Assembly: GCF_020911885.1 (NCBI RefSeq)
Contig: NZ_CP087132.1
Coordinates: 3,224,001 to 3,288,000, forward strand
Length of the DNA stretch: 64,000 bases
From: Flavobacterium acetivorans
GTDB taxonomy: Bacteria; Bacteroidota; Bacteroidia; Flavobacteriales; Flavobacteriaceae
Direction: 5' to 3'
Made by a program: the position numbers and the translations under genes. Below, one piece after another: positions 44,910-53,868 of the stretch (position 1 is the stretch's first letter; each line of letters begins with the position of its first letter). Under the pieces are notes generated by a model. The model was not told the origin of the DNA and ran no database searches. It saw only the letters and a list, made by a program, of their open reading frames with translations.

Positions 44910-46313
44910 CTATACGTGTAAAGCTCTATTATCTGTAGCTGCCAATGCTGCTTCTTTTATTGCTTCTGCAAATGTAGGATGCGCATGAGACATTCTTGAA
45001 ATATCTTCAGCAGAAGCTTTGAATTCCATTGCAGTAACTGCTTCAGCGATCAAATCAGCTGTTCTGGCTCCAATCATGTGAATTCCCAGGACTTCATCCG
45101 TTTTTGCATCGGCAAGGATTTTTACAAAACCATCTAAATCTCCACTCGCTCTAGCACGACCTAATGCTTTGAAAGGAAAACTTCCAACTTTGTATTCAGC
45201 TCCAGAAGCTTTCAATTGCTCTTCTGTTTGTCCCACAGCAGCCACCTCTGGCCAAGTGTAAACAACCCCTGGAATCAAGTTGTAATCGATATGTGGTTTT
45301 TGACCGGCTAAAATTTCAGCAACCATAGTTCCTTCTTCTTCCGCTTTGTGTGCTAACATTGCTCCACGAACCACGTCTCCAATGGCATAAATATTAGAAG
45401 CCGAAGTTTGCAAATGGTCGTTTACTTCTACTTGTCCTCTATCGGAAATTTTAACTCCCGCTTTGTCCGCATTCAATCCATCTGTGTATGGACGACGCCC
45501 TACAGAAACCAAAGCATAATCTCCTTCAAGAGTGATTGTTTCTCCTTTAGCATTTTCGGCCTGAACTGTAACAGCTTCTCCATTTCTTTCAACAGACTGT
45601 ACTTTATGGGAAACATAGAATTTCATTCCTTGTTTCTTCAAGACTTTAGTCAATTCTTTAGACAACGAACTGTCCATTCCTGGAATGATTCGGTCCATAA
45701 ATTCCACAACAGATACTTGTGCGCCTAAACGCAGGTATACTTGTCCTAATTCGATACCAATTACGCCACCACCAATGATAACAAGGTGTTTTGGCACTTC
45801 TTTTAAAGCCAAAGCTTCTGTAGAAGTAATAATTCTTTCTTTATCAATTTTGATAAAAGGTAAAGAAGATGGCTTAGAACCTGTTGCAATGATGATGTTT
45901 TTACCCTCAATTGTTTCCGTTGTTCCGTCTTCTTTGGCAATAGCTACATGAGTAGCATCTACAAATGAACCCAAACCATTAAAAACAGTTACTTTATTCT
46001 TATCCATTAGGTAATTAATCCCTCCAGAAGTTTGATCTACCACTGCTTTTTTGCGGGCAATCATTTTCTCCAAGTTTACTTTCACCTCTCCTGAAACTTC
46101 AATTCCATGATCTGCAAAATGTTTAATTTCTGCAAAATGGTGAGAAGATGATAATAATGCCTTAGAGGGAATACAGCCTACATTAAGACAAGTTCCTCCA
46201 AGAGTGGAATATTTTTCAATAATTGCTGTTTTGAAACCTAGTTGTGCACAACGAATCGCTGATACATATCCTCCTGGGCCAGAACCAATAATGACTACGT
46301 CAAATGAACTCAT
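44910..46313 (-). CDS. lpdA: dihydrolipoyl dehydrogenase (E3)
   Basis: 467 residues, standard for E3. The FAD-binding VVIIGSGPGGYVSAIRCAQLG is at residues 6-26, and the redox-active disulfide is C42/C47 in GGTCLNVGCIPSK. The NAD-binding GGGVIGIELGQVYLRLGA lies in the middle, and the C-terminal dimer interface has the catalytic-pair motif SHAHPTFAEAIKEA. It reoxidises dihydrolipoamide for the pyruvate and 2-oxoglutarate dehydrogenase complexes or the glycine cleavage system. Its E1/E2 partners are not encoded here, so the gene appears to serve several complexes from a stand-alone position. Confidence 0.98.
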   Translation of the reverse strand: MSSFDVVIIGSGPGGYVSAIRCAQLGFKTAIIEKYSTLGGTCLNVGCIPSKALLSSSHHFAEIKHFADHGIEVSGEVKVNLEKMIARKKAVVDQTSGGINYLMDKNKVTVFNGLGSFVDATHVAIAKEDGTTETIEGKNIIIATGSKPSSLPFIKIDKERIITSTEALALKEVPKHLVIIGGGVIGIELGQVYLRLGAQVSVVEFMDRIIPGMDSSLSKELTKVLKKQGMKFYVSHKVQSVERNGEAVTVQAENAKGETITLEGDYALVSVGRRPYTDGLNADKAGVKISDRGQVEVNDHLQTSASNIYAIGDVVRGAMLAHKAEEEGTMVAEILAGQKPHIDYNLIPGVVYTWPEVAAVGQTEEQLKASGAEYKVGSFPFKALGRARASGDLDGFVKILADAKTDEVLGIHMIGARTADLIAEAVTAMEFKASAEDISRMSHAHPTFAEAIKEAALAATDNRALHV

Positions 46314-46437
46314 AGTATATTTTTTATGTGAGTATTATTTTTTTGGATTACAAAATTAAGGAATTAAGTTTTGTTTAAAGTTTAAAACAAGAGGTTTTTT
46401 GTTAGGAATTAGCAAAACTACATCAAAGATTCCTTTT

Positions 46438-46896
46438 TTACACATCGACTACCGAAGTACTTTTTACTTCGCTTATCATAAAAGTACTGTGGGTACTGCC
46501 TATATGCTGCAAAATAGTAAGCTTAGTAACCAAAAATTCTCTATAAGCCTCCATATCTTTTACGACAATTTTAAGAATATAATCATAATCACCGCTCACA
46601 TGATAGCATTCCAGAACTTCCTTAAGTTTCACCACTTCACTTTCAAACTTGGTGAGAAATTCCTTGGTGTGCTGGATGAGTTTCAAATGGCAAAAAACAA
46701 CAAAACCTTTCTCTACTTTGGATTTATTGACTACGGCAACGTATTTATCAATAATTCCTTCTCTTTCAAGTTTTTTAATTCGTTCATAAACCGCAGTCAC
46801 TGAAAGATTAAGATCCAAAGACAATTCTTTAGTAGTCTTCTTACTGTTGGTTTGCAGCAGTTTGAGCAGTTTTTTATCTATTAAATCCAAAGTCAT
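46438..46896 (-). CDS. Lrp/AsnC-family transcription regulator
   Basis: 152 residues from the ATG at 46896, where the family start MTLDLIDKKLLKLLQTNSKKT begins; a 10-residue extension to 46926 was rejected. The helix-turn-helix covers about residues 18-52 (TKELSLDLNLSVTAVYERIKKLEREG), followed by the RAM/effector-binding domain (GFVVFCHLKLIQHTKEFL, ECYHVSGDYDYILKIVV). It probably binds an amino acid and controls nearby genes. Its neighbour, divergently transcribed after 161 bases, encodes a Cys/Met-metabolism lyase, which is a plausible target. The intergenic region is the likely operator site. Confidence 0.95.
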   Translation of the reverse strand: MTLDLIDKKLLKLLQTNSKKTTKELSLDLNLSVTAVYERIKKLEREGIIDKYVAVVNKSKVEKGFVVFCHLKLIQHTKEFLTKFESEVVKLKEVLECYHVSGDYDYILKIVVKDMEAYREFLVTKLTILQHIGSTHSTFMISEVKSTSVVDV

Positions 46897-47057
46897 GCTG
46901 TATTTTTTTTGGTAAAAGGTATACAATTTGAATAAAAATAGAAAATAAATCTAACTAATAAAATATTTACCGATTATAAAACTGAGTTTAGGAAGCTGTA
47001 TTGATAATAAAAACTAGATAAACGTACTTTACATTAAAAATAATTAAAACTGAACCT

Positions 47058-48257
47058 ATGAAATTCAATCCCGCAGATAACATTCAGGATTTACAGTATT
47101 TCGGAGAATTTGGCGGAGTCAATCCATCCATTTCTGATTCATCTACTTATACTTTCCTTTCGGCCAAAACCATGTTTGATACCTTTGAAGGTAATATGGA
47201 AGGCTGTTATCTCTACTCACGCCATTCTTCACCCAGTAATCTGTATTTAGACAAAGCCTTGGCTGCCATGGAAGGAACAGAAACAGCTAATGTATCGGCT
47301 TCAGGAATGGGCGCCATTACGCCAACATTATTACAATTGTGCGGAGCTGGGGATCACATCGTTTCCAGTAGAACTATTTATGGAGGAACTTATGCTTTTC
47401 TCAAGAATTTTGCACCAAGATTAGGCATAAAGACAACTTTTGTAGACATCACAAAACTAGAGGTAGTTGAAGCTGCTATTACCCCAAATACCAAAGTTTT
47501 ATACTGTGAAACCGTAAGCAACCCCTTGCTTGAAGTGGCTGACATTGCCGGTTTATCAAAAATTGCCAAAAAGTACAACCTAAAACTGGTTGTTGATAAT
47601 ACTTTTTCTCCACTTTCAGTTACCCCAATTAAACTTGGAGCCGATATTGTCATTCACAGTTTGACCAAGTACATCAACGGAAGTAGCGACACTGTGGGTG
47701 GTGTTACTTGCGCTTCGAACGAATTCATCAATAGCTTAAAAAATGTGAACAGTGGCGCCAGCATGCTTCTTGGCCCTACAATGGACAGCATGCGCTCAGC
47801 CAGTGTCATGAAAAACTTACGCACCTTACATCTGAGGATAAAACAACACAGTTACAATGCAGCTTATCTGGCAGAGCGTTTTGAAAAAGACGGCTTAAAA
47901 ACAGTCTATCCGGGCTTGAAAAGTCATCCCAGTCATCAATTATACTCTTCAATGATAAATCCGGAGTACGGTTTTGGAGGAATGATGACTCTGGACGTAG
48001 GGACTTTGGCAAAAGCCAATGAGCTAATGGAATTGATGCAAGCTAGAAATTTAGGCTATCTTGCGGTAAGCTTAGGTTTTTATAAAACCCTGTTTAGCGC
48101 TCCAGGAACTTCAACCTCAAGCGAAATTCCTCTAGAAGAACAAGCCGAAATGGGGCTAACCGATGGATTAATTCGTTTTTCGATAGGCTTAGACAACGAC
48201 ATTGAACGAACCTATAAAATGATGAAAAACTGCATGATTGAACTTGGAATACTATAA
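47058..48257 (+). CDS. Cys/Met metabolism PLP-dependent enzyme, methionine gamma-lyase-like
   Basis: 399 residues. It has the Cys/Met metabolism PLP family fold: YLYSRHSSPS-type N-terminus (YSRHSSPSNLYLDKALAAMEG), ETVSNPLLEVADI, DNTFSPLSVTPIKLGADIVIHSLTKYINGSSDT with the PLP lysine K204, and the C-terminal APGTSTSSEIPLEEQ and FSIGLDNDIERT. The active-site loop favours a methionine gamma-lyase or cystathionine lyase type over a synthase, but the exact reaction is uncertain. It is divergent from the Lrp-type regulator, which suggests amino-acid-responsive control. A hairpin terminator follows its stop. Confidence 0.9.
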   Translation: MKFNPADNIQDLQYFGEFGGVNPSISDSSTYTFLSAKTMFDTFEGNMEGCYLYSRHSSPSNLYLDKALAAMEGTETANVSASGMGAITPTLLQLCGAGDHIVSSRTIYGGTYAFLKNFAPRLGIKTTFVDITKLEVVEAAITPNTKVLYCETVSNPLLEVADIAGLSKIAKKYNLKLVVDNTFSPLSVTPIKLGADIVIHSLTKYINGSSDTVGGVTCASNEFINSLKNVNSGASMLLGPTMDSMRSASVMKNLRTLHLRIKQHSYNAAYLAERFEKDGLKTVYPGLKSHPSHQLYSSMINPEYGFGGMMTLDVGTLAKANELMELMQARNLGYLAVSLGFYKTLFSAPGTSTSSEIPLEEQAEMGLTDGLIRFSIGLDNDIERTYKMMKNCMIELGIL

Positions 48258-48279
48258 ATCTTTGAAACATCGCATTAAA

Positions 48280-48316
48280 AAAACCGGCACATATTTATTT
48301 TGAGCCGGTTATTTTT
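48280..48316 (+). terminator. hairpin terminator after the PLP enzyme gene
   Basis: AACCGGC (48282-48288) and GCCGGTT (48304-48310) form a 7-bp stem followed by an AT-rich tract; an A-tract before it could also serve the minus-strand lipoprotein gene. Confidence 0.7.
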
Positions 48317-48743
48317 ATTTAATGATAATTTCCTTTTTAGAATTTATTTTTACCACACAAAAAGGATAAGTAATATTTTGAGAAACCATCGCATCAGGTT
48401 CAGGGCTCGTTTCTTTTACGGTAATTATTATATTCTTGTCTGTTTCTACAACACTTTCTACTCCTACCGCATATCCTCCGGTCATTTTTTCGCCCAAATT
48501 CAAAATAACAAAATTTGATCGCTGCACATCTTCGACACTGATTTTATTCCTTAAATGAGTATCGTTTTGCAACATCTTAATTTCATTTGGTTCAGTAAGA
48601 ATTTCAAAAAAATGAATGCTGGCTCCACCTTGCTGCTGCTGAGTCAAGACTTCATACAAGGGCTGTTTTCCAGAATTTTTTGTAGCCACCGATCCGCAGG
48701 AAACTAAAATTAAAATGACTATAATTGCTGCTGTTTTTTTCAT
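48315..48743 (-). CDS. PrcB-family lipoprotein
   Basis: 142 residues. The N-terminus KKTAAIIVILILVSC is a lipoprotein signal with the lipobox LVSC, giving a lipidated cysteine at residue 16. The C-terminal part matches the PrcB-C domain (FVILNLGEKMTGGYAVGVESV, then VKETSPEPDAMVSQNITYPF). PrcB-type proteins are accessory subunits of the PrtP/PrcA protease complex in spirochaetes, but no protease of that kind is in the window. In Bacteroidota the domain occurs in many stand-alone lipoproteins whose function is unknown. It is 32 bases downstream of bshA and may be co-transcribed. Confidence 0.8.
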   Translation of the reverse strand: MKKTAAIIVILILVSCGSVATKNSGKQPLYEVLTQQQQGGASIHFFEILTEPNEIKMLQNDTHLRNKISVEDVQRSNFVILNLGEKMTGGYAVGVESVVETDKNIIITVKETSPEPDAMVSQNITYPFCVVKINSKKEIIIK

Positions 48744-48775
48744 TTGCTGTTTTAAAATGATTAAAAGAATCGGCT

Positions 48776-49939
48776 CTATTTGGGTTTACTCAATGATCTT
48801 GCTTTTTTTGAATACTTTTTGATCGCTTTTTCATATAATTCTACATACTGCGGCAGAATATTTTTTATATCAAATTTCTTAGCGACAGACAAAGCGTTTT
48901 CTTTAAATTTAAAAAGAACAGCGTCATCACTCAAAATTTTCAAAGCATTTCCTGCCATTTCATCAATATTTCCAACATCACTCAAAAATCCGGAAACTCC
49001 ATCAAAATTCACTTCTGGCAAACCTCCTGAATTACTAGAAATTACCGGAACTCCCCAAGCCATTGCTTCTAGGGCAGCAAGTCCAAAACTTTCGGTCTCT
49101 GACGGCAACAGGAACAAATCAGTGTAACTTAATATCTTATCAATCTCGTTAGAATTTCCGAAAAAGATTACCTTATCCAAAATACCCAATTCCTGACATA
49201 AAATCTCAGCTTTTTCCTTCTCAGGACCATCCCCTACCATCATTAATTTGGCAGGAATCTGTTGTTGGATTTTATAGAAAATTTTAATTATATCCGGAAT
49301 TCGCTTTACAGCTCTAAAATTACTGATATGCGTTATGATTTTTTCATTTTCTTTGGCCATTACAGACCTGCGGCAGGGTATATTAGGATCCAGAATGTTT
49401 TTATCCAATTCGATAAAATTTGGAATCACATGAATGTCTCTTTTTATGTTGAATAACTTATAGGTATCCTCTTTCAAACTTTGAGAAACCGAAGTCACCA
49501 CATCCGATTTATTGATACTAAAACTTACCGCAGGCTTATAAAACGGATGATTCCCCACCAAAGTAATATCGGTTCCGTGAAGGGTTGTTACCATTGGGAT
49601 TTCAATTCCTTCATCTTTTAGCATTTGCTTAGCCATATAACCGGCATAAGCATGAGGAATGGCGTAATGTACATGAAGTATTTCTATCTTGTGTAATTTT
49701 ACCATATCGACCAACTTGCTTGACAAGGCCAGTTCATAAGGTTGATAATGAAACAATGGGTATTCAGGAACGTTTACTTCATGATAATAAACATTTGGGC
49801 TTAAAAGTGCCAATCGCACGGGTTGACTATAGGTAATAAAATGAATTTCATGCCCCAATCGGGCCAATTCAAGACCTAATTCTGTTGCGACAACACCACT
49901 TCCGCCAAAGGTAGGATAACAAACTATTGCAATTTTCAT
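48776..49939 (-). CDS. bshA: N-acetyl-alpha-D-glucosaminyl L-malate synthase BshA
   Basis: 387 residues, a GT-B fold glycosyltransferase of the GT4 family. The N-terminal MKIAIVCYPTFGGSGVVATELGLELARLGHEIHFITYSQP is characteristic of BshA. The C-terminal donor-site motifs are LLPSETESFGLAALEAMAWGVPVIS (E...E pair) and SNSGGLPEVNFDGVSGFL. It joins UDP-GlcNAc to L-malate, the first step of bacillithiol synthesis. Bacillithiol is a low-molecular-weight thiol used by Firmicutes, Deinococci and Bacteroidota. BshB and BshC are not in the window, so they must be encoded elsewhere. The DNA strand and spacing suggest the PrcB-type lipoprotein is downstream in the same operon. Confidence 0.97.
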   Translation of the reverse strand: MKIAIVCYPTFGGSGVVATELGLELARLGHEIHFITYSQPVRLALLSPNVYYHEVNVPEYPLFHYQPYELALSSKLVDMVKLHKIEILHVHYAIPHAYAGYMAKQMLKDEGIEIPMVTTLHGTDITLVGNHPFYKPAVSFSINKSDVVTSVSQSLKEDTYKLFNIKRDIHVIPNFIELDKNILDPNIPCRRSVMAKENEKIITHISNFRAVKRIPDIIKIFYKIQQQIPAKLMMVGDGPEKEKAEILCQELGILDKVIFFGNSNEIDKILSYTDLFLLPSETESFGLAALEAMAWGVPVISSNSGGLPEVNFDGVSGFLSDVGNIDEMAGNALKILSDDAVLFKFKENALSVAKKFDIKNILPQYVELYEKAIKKYSKKARSLSKPK

Positions 49940-50102
49940 TTACTTATTTTAGAAGTACGAATTTAAGGATTCTCTAATTATTTATACTGTTTTTTAAAAG
50001 TTATATTTCCAAATCAACTGAAACAGCAAAATTATTCTAGAATAAAAAAAGCATAAGAATACGATTCCTGTGCCTTCTTTCAATATTTAAAATGTTTGAA
50101 TA

Positions 50103-50585
50103 TTAGAAAAAACGACTGTGCCAGCTATCCATAGCCGGAACTTCCCAAGATTCTTTATATTCCTGAATGTTATTGATTAAATTATTGAAAACAATAGTGT
50201 TTTCCGTAACGGCCTTATCTTTTACCATTTTCTTAAAATCAATCAATGGCTTATGAGCAATATGCTCCCCTAACTTGAAAGTCACATTCATTTTGTCTAA
50301 CAAATCAACTCCGTATTTTTGCTCCAGACTTTGGATAAACTCCACTGAAGAATCAATAGAACAACCTGTAGCAGCTTGAACTTCTTGATTTACGGCTATA
50401 ATGATAAAACGATTGTACTTTAACTGAAAAGAAGATTCTAAACTTGTCCCGTGCGCAGCCCAACCCTCAAGAAAGGATTTTAAATCGGTTTCAATCTCAG
50501 AAAATTCGGCATCCGAAAATTTTCTATTCGATTGATAAATCCAAATTCTGGATTCTTCGGGTAAATTTTCAAAAGGAACGTACAT
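50103..50585 (-). CDS. conserved protein often labelled 'ABC transporter ATPase', no Walker motif
   Basis: 160 residues. Proteins like this are widespread in Flavobacteriales and are sometimes annotated as an ABC transporter ATPase, but no Walker A, signature or Walker B motif can be seen, so the label is probably inherited. Visible landmarks are RIWIYQSNRKFSD, the WAAHGTSL segment, FIIIAVNQEVQAATGCSIDSS with two hydrophilic turns, and the C-terminal PAMDSWHSRFF. No membrane segment is visible. It lies 60 bases downstream of an Fe-S protein gene on the same strand and seems to end the operon. Its function is unknown. Confidence 0.8.
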   Translation of the reverse strand: MYVPFENLPEESRIWIYQSNRKFSDAEFSEIETDLKSFLEGWAAHGTSLESSFQLKYNRFIIIAVNQEVQAATGCSIDSSVEFIQSLEQKYGVDLLDKMNVTFKLGEHIAHKPLIDFKKMVKDKAVTENTIVFNNLINNIQEYKESWEVPAMDSWHSRFF

Positions 50586-50645
50586 ATATTTTAATTATAA
50601 ATTGTGAATTATAAATTTTTAAGCAAATAAAACTATTGGAATCCT

Positions 50646-51437
50646 TTACAAATCTTGGGCGTTAGCAATCAATTCGGCAATATCCAATACCTTAACTTCG
50701 GCTTCCTTTTCTTTATTTTTAATTCCGTCAGTCATCATAGTATTACAAAAAGGACAACCAGCGGCAATTATTTCCGGTTTTGTTTCTAAGGCATCTTCGG
50801 TTCTTAGCACATTTACCTCTTTATTTCCAGGTTCTGCGTCTTTAAACATTTGCGCACCACCGGCACCGCAACAAAGACCATTGGCTTTAGAACGTTTCAT
50901 TTCTACTAATTCGGCATCGAGCTTCAGGATTAAATCTCTAGGTGCTTCGTACACATTATTGGCTCTTCCTAAATAGCAAGGATCGTGAAAAGTGATGCGT
51001 TTTCCTTTAAATTGTCCGCCTTCAATGGTCAATCTTCCGTCGTCTAAAAGTGATTTCAAAAATTCAGTATGATGAACTACTTCATATTTTCCGCCTAATT
51101 CAGGATACTCATTTTTTAAAGTGTTGAAACAATGCGGACAGGCAGTAACAATTTTTTTAGCTTCGTAAGCATTCAGCACTTCAATGTTCATCATGGCTTG
51201 CATTTGAAACAAAAACTCGTTTCCAGCTCTTTTTGCAGGATCACCAGTACAGCTTTCTTCTGCTCCAAGTACGGCGAAAGAAACATTGGAACGATTTAGG
51301 ATTCTCACAAATGCTTTCGTTATTCTTTTGGCTCTATCATCAAAACTTCCTGCACAACCCACCCAAAACAATACTTCAGGTTGTTTTCCTTGAGCTAGCA
51401 TTTCTGCCATTGTTGGCACTATTAAATTTTCTGACAT
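50646..51437 (-). CDS. cytosolic (Fe-S)-binding protein with CCG domains
   Basis: 263 residues with two CCG (cysteine-rich) domains of the HdrB/GlcF/LutA type. Visible cysteine clusters are GCAGSFDDRAKRIT (with LGAEESCTGDPAKR), CPHCFNTL, FHDPCYLGRANNVYEAPRD, CCGAGGAQM and AAGCPFCNTM. It belongs with the membrane 4Fe-4S protein encoded just upstream. The pair resembles the electron-transfer core of HdrBC-like or EtfD-like membrane oxidoreductases, which carry electrons from a soluble dehydrogenase (or electron-transfer flavoprotein) to quinone. The donor here is not identifiable. It is translated after the 444-residue protein, separated by 80 bases. Confidence 0.9.
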   Translation of the reverse strand: MSENLIVPTMAEMLAQGKQPEVLFWVGCAGSFDDRAKRITKAFVRILNRSNVSFAVLGAEESCTGDPAKRAGNEFLFQMQAMMNIEVLNAYEAKKIVTACPHCFNTLKNEYPELGGKYEVVHHTEFLKSLLDDGRLTIEGGQFKGKRITFHDPCYLGRANNVYEAPRDLILKLDAELVEMKRSKANGLCCGAGGAQMFKDAEPGNKEVNVLRTEDALETKPEIIAAGCPFCNTMMTDGIKNKEKEAEVKVLDIAELIANAQDL

Positions 51438-51517
51438 ATTATTTTGTTGATTCGGTTAATCGATTATTCGTTGATCCGGTTAAATGTTTAAACGAGTTAC
51501 CAATATACTATAAAATA

Positions 51518-52852
51518 TTAATTTTCGTTTTTCCAATTCAATCGATCTTGCTGACTGTATTGCCATGGCGCACCATTATTTTCAATATTCGTCATCATAG
51601 CGTTTAAAGGCATTGGCGCTGCACTTTGCTCCATTACCAAATAACGTCGCATATCCATGATGATCGATAGCGGACTGATATTTACAGGACATTCCTCAAC
51701 ACAGGCATTACAAGAAGTACAAGCCCACAATTCTTCAGGTGTAATATAATCATTCAAAAGTGTTTTATTATCTGGAACAAACATCCCTTTATTGGCATCG
51801 ATATTTTTCCCAACCTCCTCGAGCCTGTCTCTGGTATCCATCATTATCTTACGAGGCGACAATTTTTTACCGGTAAGATTGGCAGGACAGGAAGAAGTAC
51901 ATCTTCCACATTCCGTACAAGTATAAGCATTCAGGAGTTGTACCCAATTTAAATCCTGAACATCGCTGGCTCCAAATTTACTTGGAACTTCTCCCTCATT
52001 TGCGGGAGCTGCAGCAAAGGGATCGGCATTAGGATCCATCATCATTTTTACTTCTTTAGTAACGGCTTCTAAATTATCAAACTGCCCCAAAGGATTCAAA
52101 TTGGCAAAATAAGTATTAGGAAAAGCCAACAATATGTGCAGGTGCTTTGAGAAATACAAATAATTCATAAAAACAAAAATTCCTATGATATGCAACCACC
52201 AAAACAGTTCTGAAAATAACATCACCGATTCATTTGACATTCCATTGAACAAAGGCGCAATAAATTGGCTTACTGGAAAGGAACCCGCTTTGATAAAATG
52301 AGAAAAACCTCCCGGAACATTTTGCAAATGCAAATCGGAAGCGTTCATCAATAGAAACAAGGTCATTAAGACCATTTCAAAATAAAGAATGTAATTCGCA
52401 TCACTTTTAGGGAATCCGTTTAAATCCGGATTGATGAAACGTTTTAATCGAATTAGATTTCGTCTAATCCAAAAAGCAGAAACCGCAATTAAAACTAATA
52501 ATGCCAATATTTCGAATGAACCAATCAACACATCATAAGCCGAACCTAAAAAGGAAAACACGCGATGTGTACCAAACAAACCATCAATGATGATTTCTAA
52601 TAATTCGATATTTATGATAATAAAACCTAAATAGACAATAATGTGCAAAACACCAGCAACAGGTCTTTTGACCATTTTTGACTGCCCAAGAGCTATCATC
52701 GCCATGTTTTTCCATCTCAAACCGGGATTGTCTTTTCGATCAATATCAATCCCGAGATTTATGTTTCGGTGGATTTTCTTGATATTGCTGAAAAAATAAC
52801 CAAAACCTATTACTAATAAAATAGCAAATAATATATTGTCTAAATAGCTCAT
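51518..52852 (-). CDS. membrane (Fe-S)-binding protein with two 4Fe-4S ferredoxin motifs
   Basis: 444 residues. Six or so hydrophobic segments in residues 5-245 form a membrane anchor of the NarI/HdrE type, and an internal histidine-containing helix could bind heme. The C-terminal part holds two ferredoxin motifs, CTECGRCTSSCP beginning at C312 and CTSCNACVEECP beginning at C378. It is the membrane partner of the CCG-domain protein encoded downstream. The two together resemble an HdrBC- or EtfD-like electron-transfer complex passing electrons to menaquinone. The gene starts 5 bases after the MCE gene ends, so it is co-transcribed with it and the amidases. Confidence 0.88.
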   Translation of the reverse strand: MSYLDNILFAILLVIGFGYFFSNIKKIHRNINLGIDIDRKDNPGLRWKNMAMIALGQSKMVKRPVAGVLHIIVYLGFIIINIELLEIIIDGLFGTHRVFSFLGSAYDVLIGSFEILALLVLIAVSAFWIRRNLIRLKRFINPDLNGFPKSDANYILYFEMVLMTLFLLMNASDLHLQNVPGGFSHFIKAGSFPVSQFIAPLFNGMSNESVMLFSELFWWLHIIGIFVFMNYLYFSKHLHILLAFPNTYFANLNPLGQFDNLEAVTKEVKMMMDPNADPFAAAPANEGEVPSKFGASDVQDLNWVQLLNAYTCTECGRCTSSCPANLTGKKLSPRKIMMDTRDRLEEVGKNIDANKGMFVPDNKTLLNDYITPEELWACTSCNACVEECPVNISPLSIIMDMRRYLVMEQSAAPMPLNAMMTNIENNGAPWQYSQQDRLNWKNEN

Positions 52853-52857
52853 AGAAC

Positions 52858-53823
52858 TTAGTTTTTTTCGTTAGGAATAGTATCGTTTACAGGGGCTTTA
52901 TAGGGTTTGTTCTTCTTTCCAAAAAGAGATACATTTACATATCTAGTAGGATAAAGCCTTACATCTTGAAGTAGCAACTCTAATTCTTTTGAAGTTTGAG
53001 ATAAATTAGCATATAATGCATCGTCTTTCAACAATTTCCCCATTGTACCTTTACCGGATTCCAAACCGCTCATGATACCATTTACTTTGGCTAAGGTTTT
53101 ATTCAAATCTTTAACTGTTTTTCCTAAATCGGCTTTGTTTAAAGAATCGGATATTTTAGAAAAATCCCCCGAGATTTTATTGAAATTAGAAACAACACCT
53201 TTTATTTGACCCTTATTATCATCCAAAACAGTGTTCATACTTACCGAAGCTTTGTGAAATTGCTCCATGGTTTTACTCAATTCGGCCAAACTGATTTTTA
53301 AGTCTTCTTGCGCTTTTTTATCCAAAACATTATTAATCCCGGTAATCAAATTATCCGCATTAACCATTATTTTTTCGAGTTTTTCCTGAACAGGAGCCAA
53401 TTTATCCCCTACCGTTTGAGTAAGTCCTAACTTCACATTCCCTTTTAGCTGATCGCCATTCTCAGCAACCGATTTATCTTCAAAATTAGGTTCAATCGCA
53501 ATTTGCTTCCCACCTATAAAACCAGGCTCATAAATAGAAGCTAAACTGGATTTTGAAATAGGAAAATCACTTTTAATTTGTAATTCGACTAATAATTTTC
53601 CGGTATTTTGATTTATCGTAATGCTATTCACTTTACCAATCACTAAGCCGTTTAGAGTAACGGGAGCCGATGTAGCCAAACCTTCAACGCTGGCGTATTC
53701 TACATATAATGTTCTATAACTACTAAAAAGGTCTTTTCCTTTTAAGAAACTGTATCCCCAAATAAATAATAGTATCGATGCAATCACTAAAATTGCTGTC
53801 TTAATCTCTCTTGTTAATTTCAA
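52858..53823 (-). CDS. MCE-family (MlaD-like) lipid-transport protein
   Basis: 321 residues with one N-terminal membrane anchor (AILVIASILLFIWGYSFLKG) and an MCE domain at about residues 35-120 (YASVEGLATSAPVTLNGLVIGKV, SIYEPGFIGGKQIAIEP). The C-terminal half is a helical, coiled-coil-like tail. Such proteins hold lipids in the periplasm for transfer between membranes with an Mla-type ABC transporter. The permease and ATPase are not adjacent. The start has to be TTG at 53823: the codon two before it is a stop (TAG), and no ATG occurs in the signal region. It directly precedes the Fe-S genes and follows two amidase genes. Confidence 0.9.
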   Translation of the reverse strand: MKLTREIKTAILVIASILLFIWGYSFLKGKDLFSSYRTLYVEYASVEGLATSAPVTLNGLVIGKVNSITINQNTGKLLVELQIKSDFPISKSSLASIYEPGFIGGKQIAIEPNFEDKSVAENGDQLKGNVKLGLTQTVGDKLAPVQEKLEKIMVNADNLITGINNVLDKKAQEDLKISLAELSKTMEQFHKASVSMNTVLDDNKGQIKGVVSNFNKISGDFSKISDSLNKADLGKTVKDLNKTLAKVNGIMSGLESGKGTMGKLLKDDALYANLSQTSKELELLLQDVRLYPTRYVNVSLFGKKNKPYKAPVNDTIPNEKN

Positions 53824-53868
53824 AATCTAAAGTATTTTGGACAAATTTAATATAATAATTTGAACTTG

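Noticed and set aside
50103..50585. The usual label 'ABC transporter ATPase' for the 160-residue protein
   Set aside because: No Walker A, signature or Walker B motif is visible, and it is far too short for an ABC ATPase domain.
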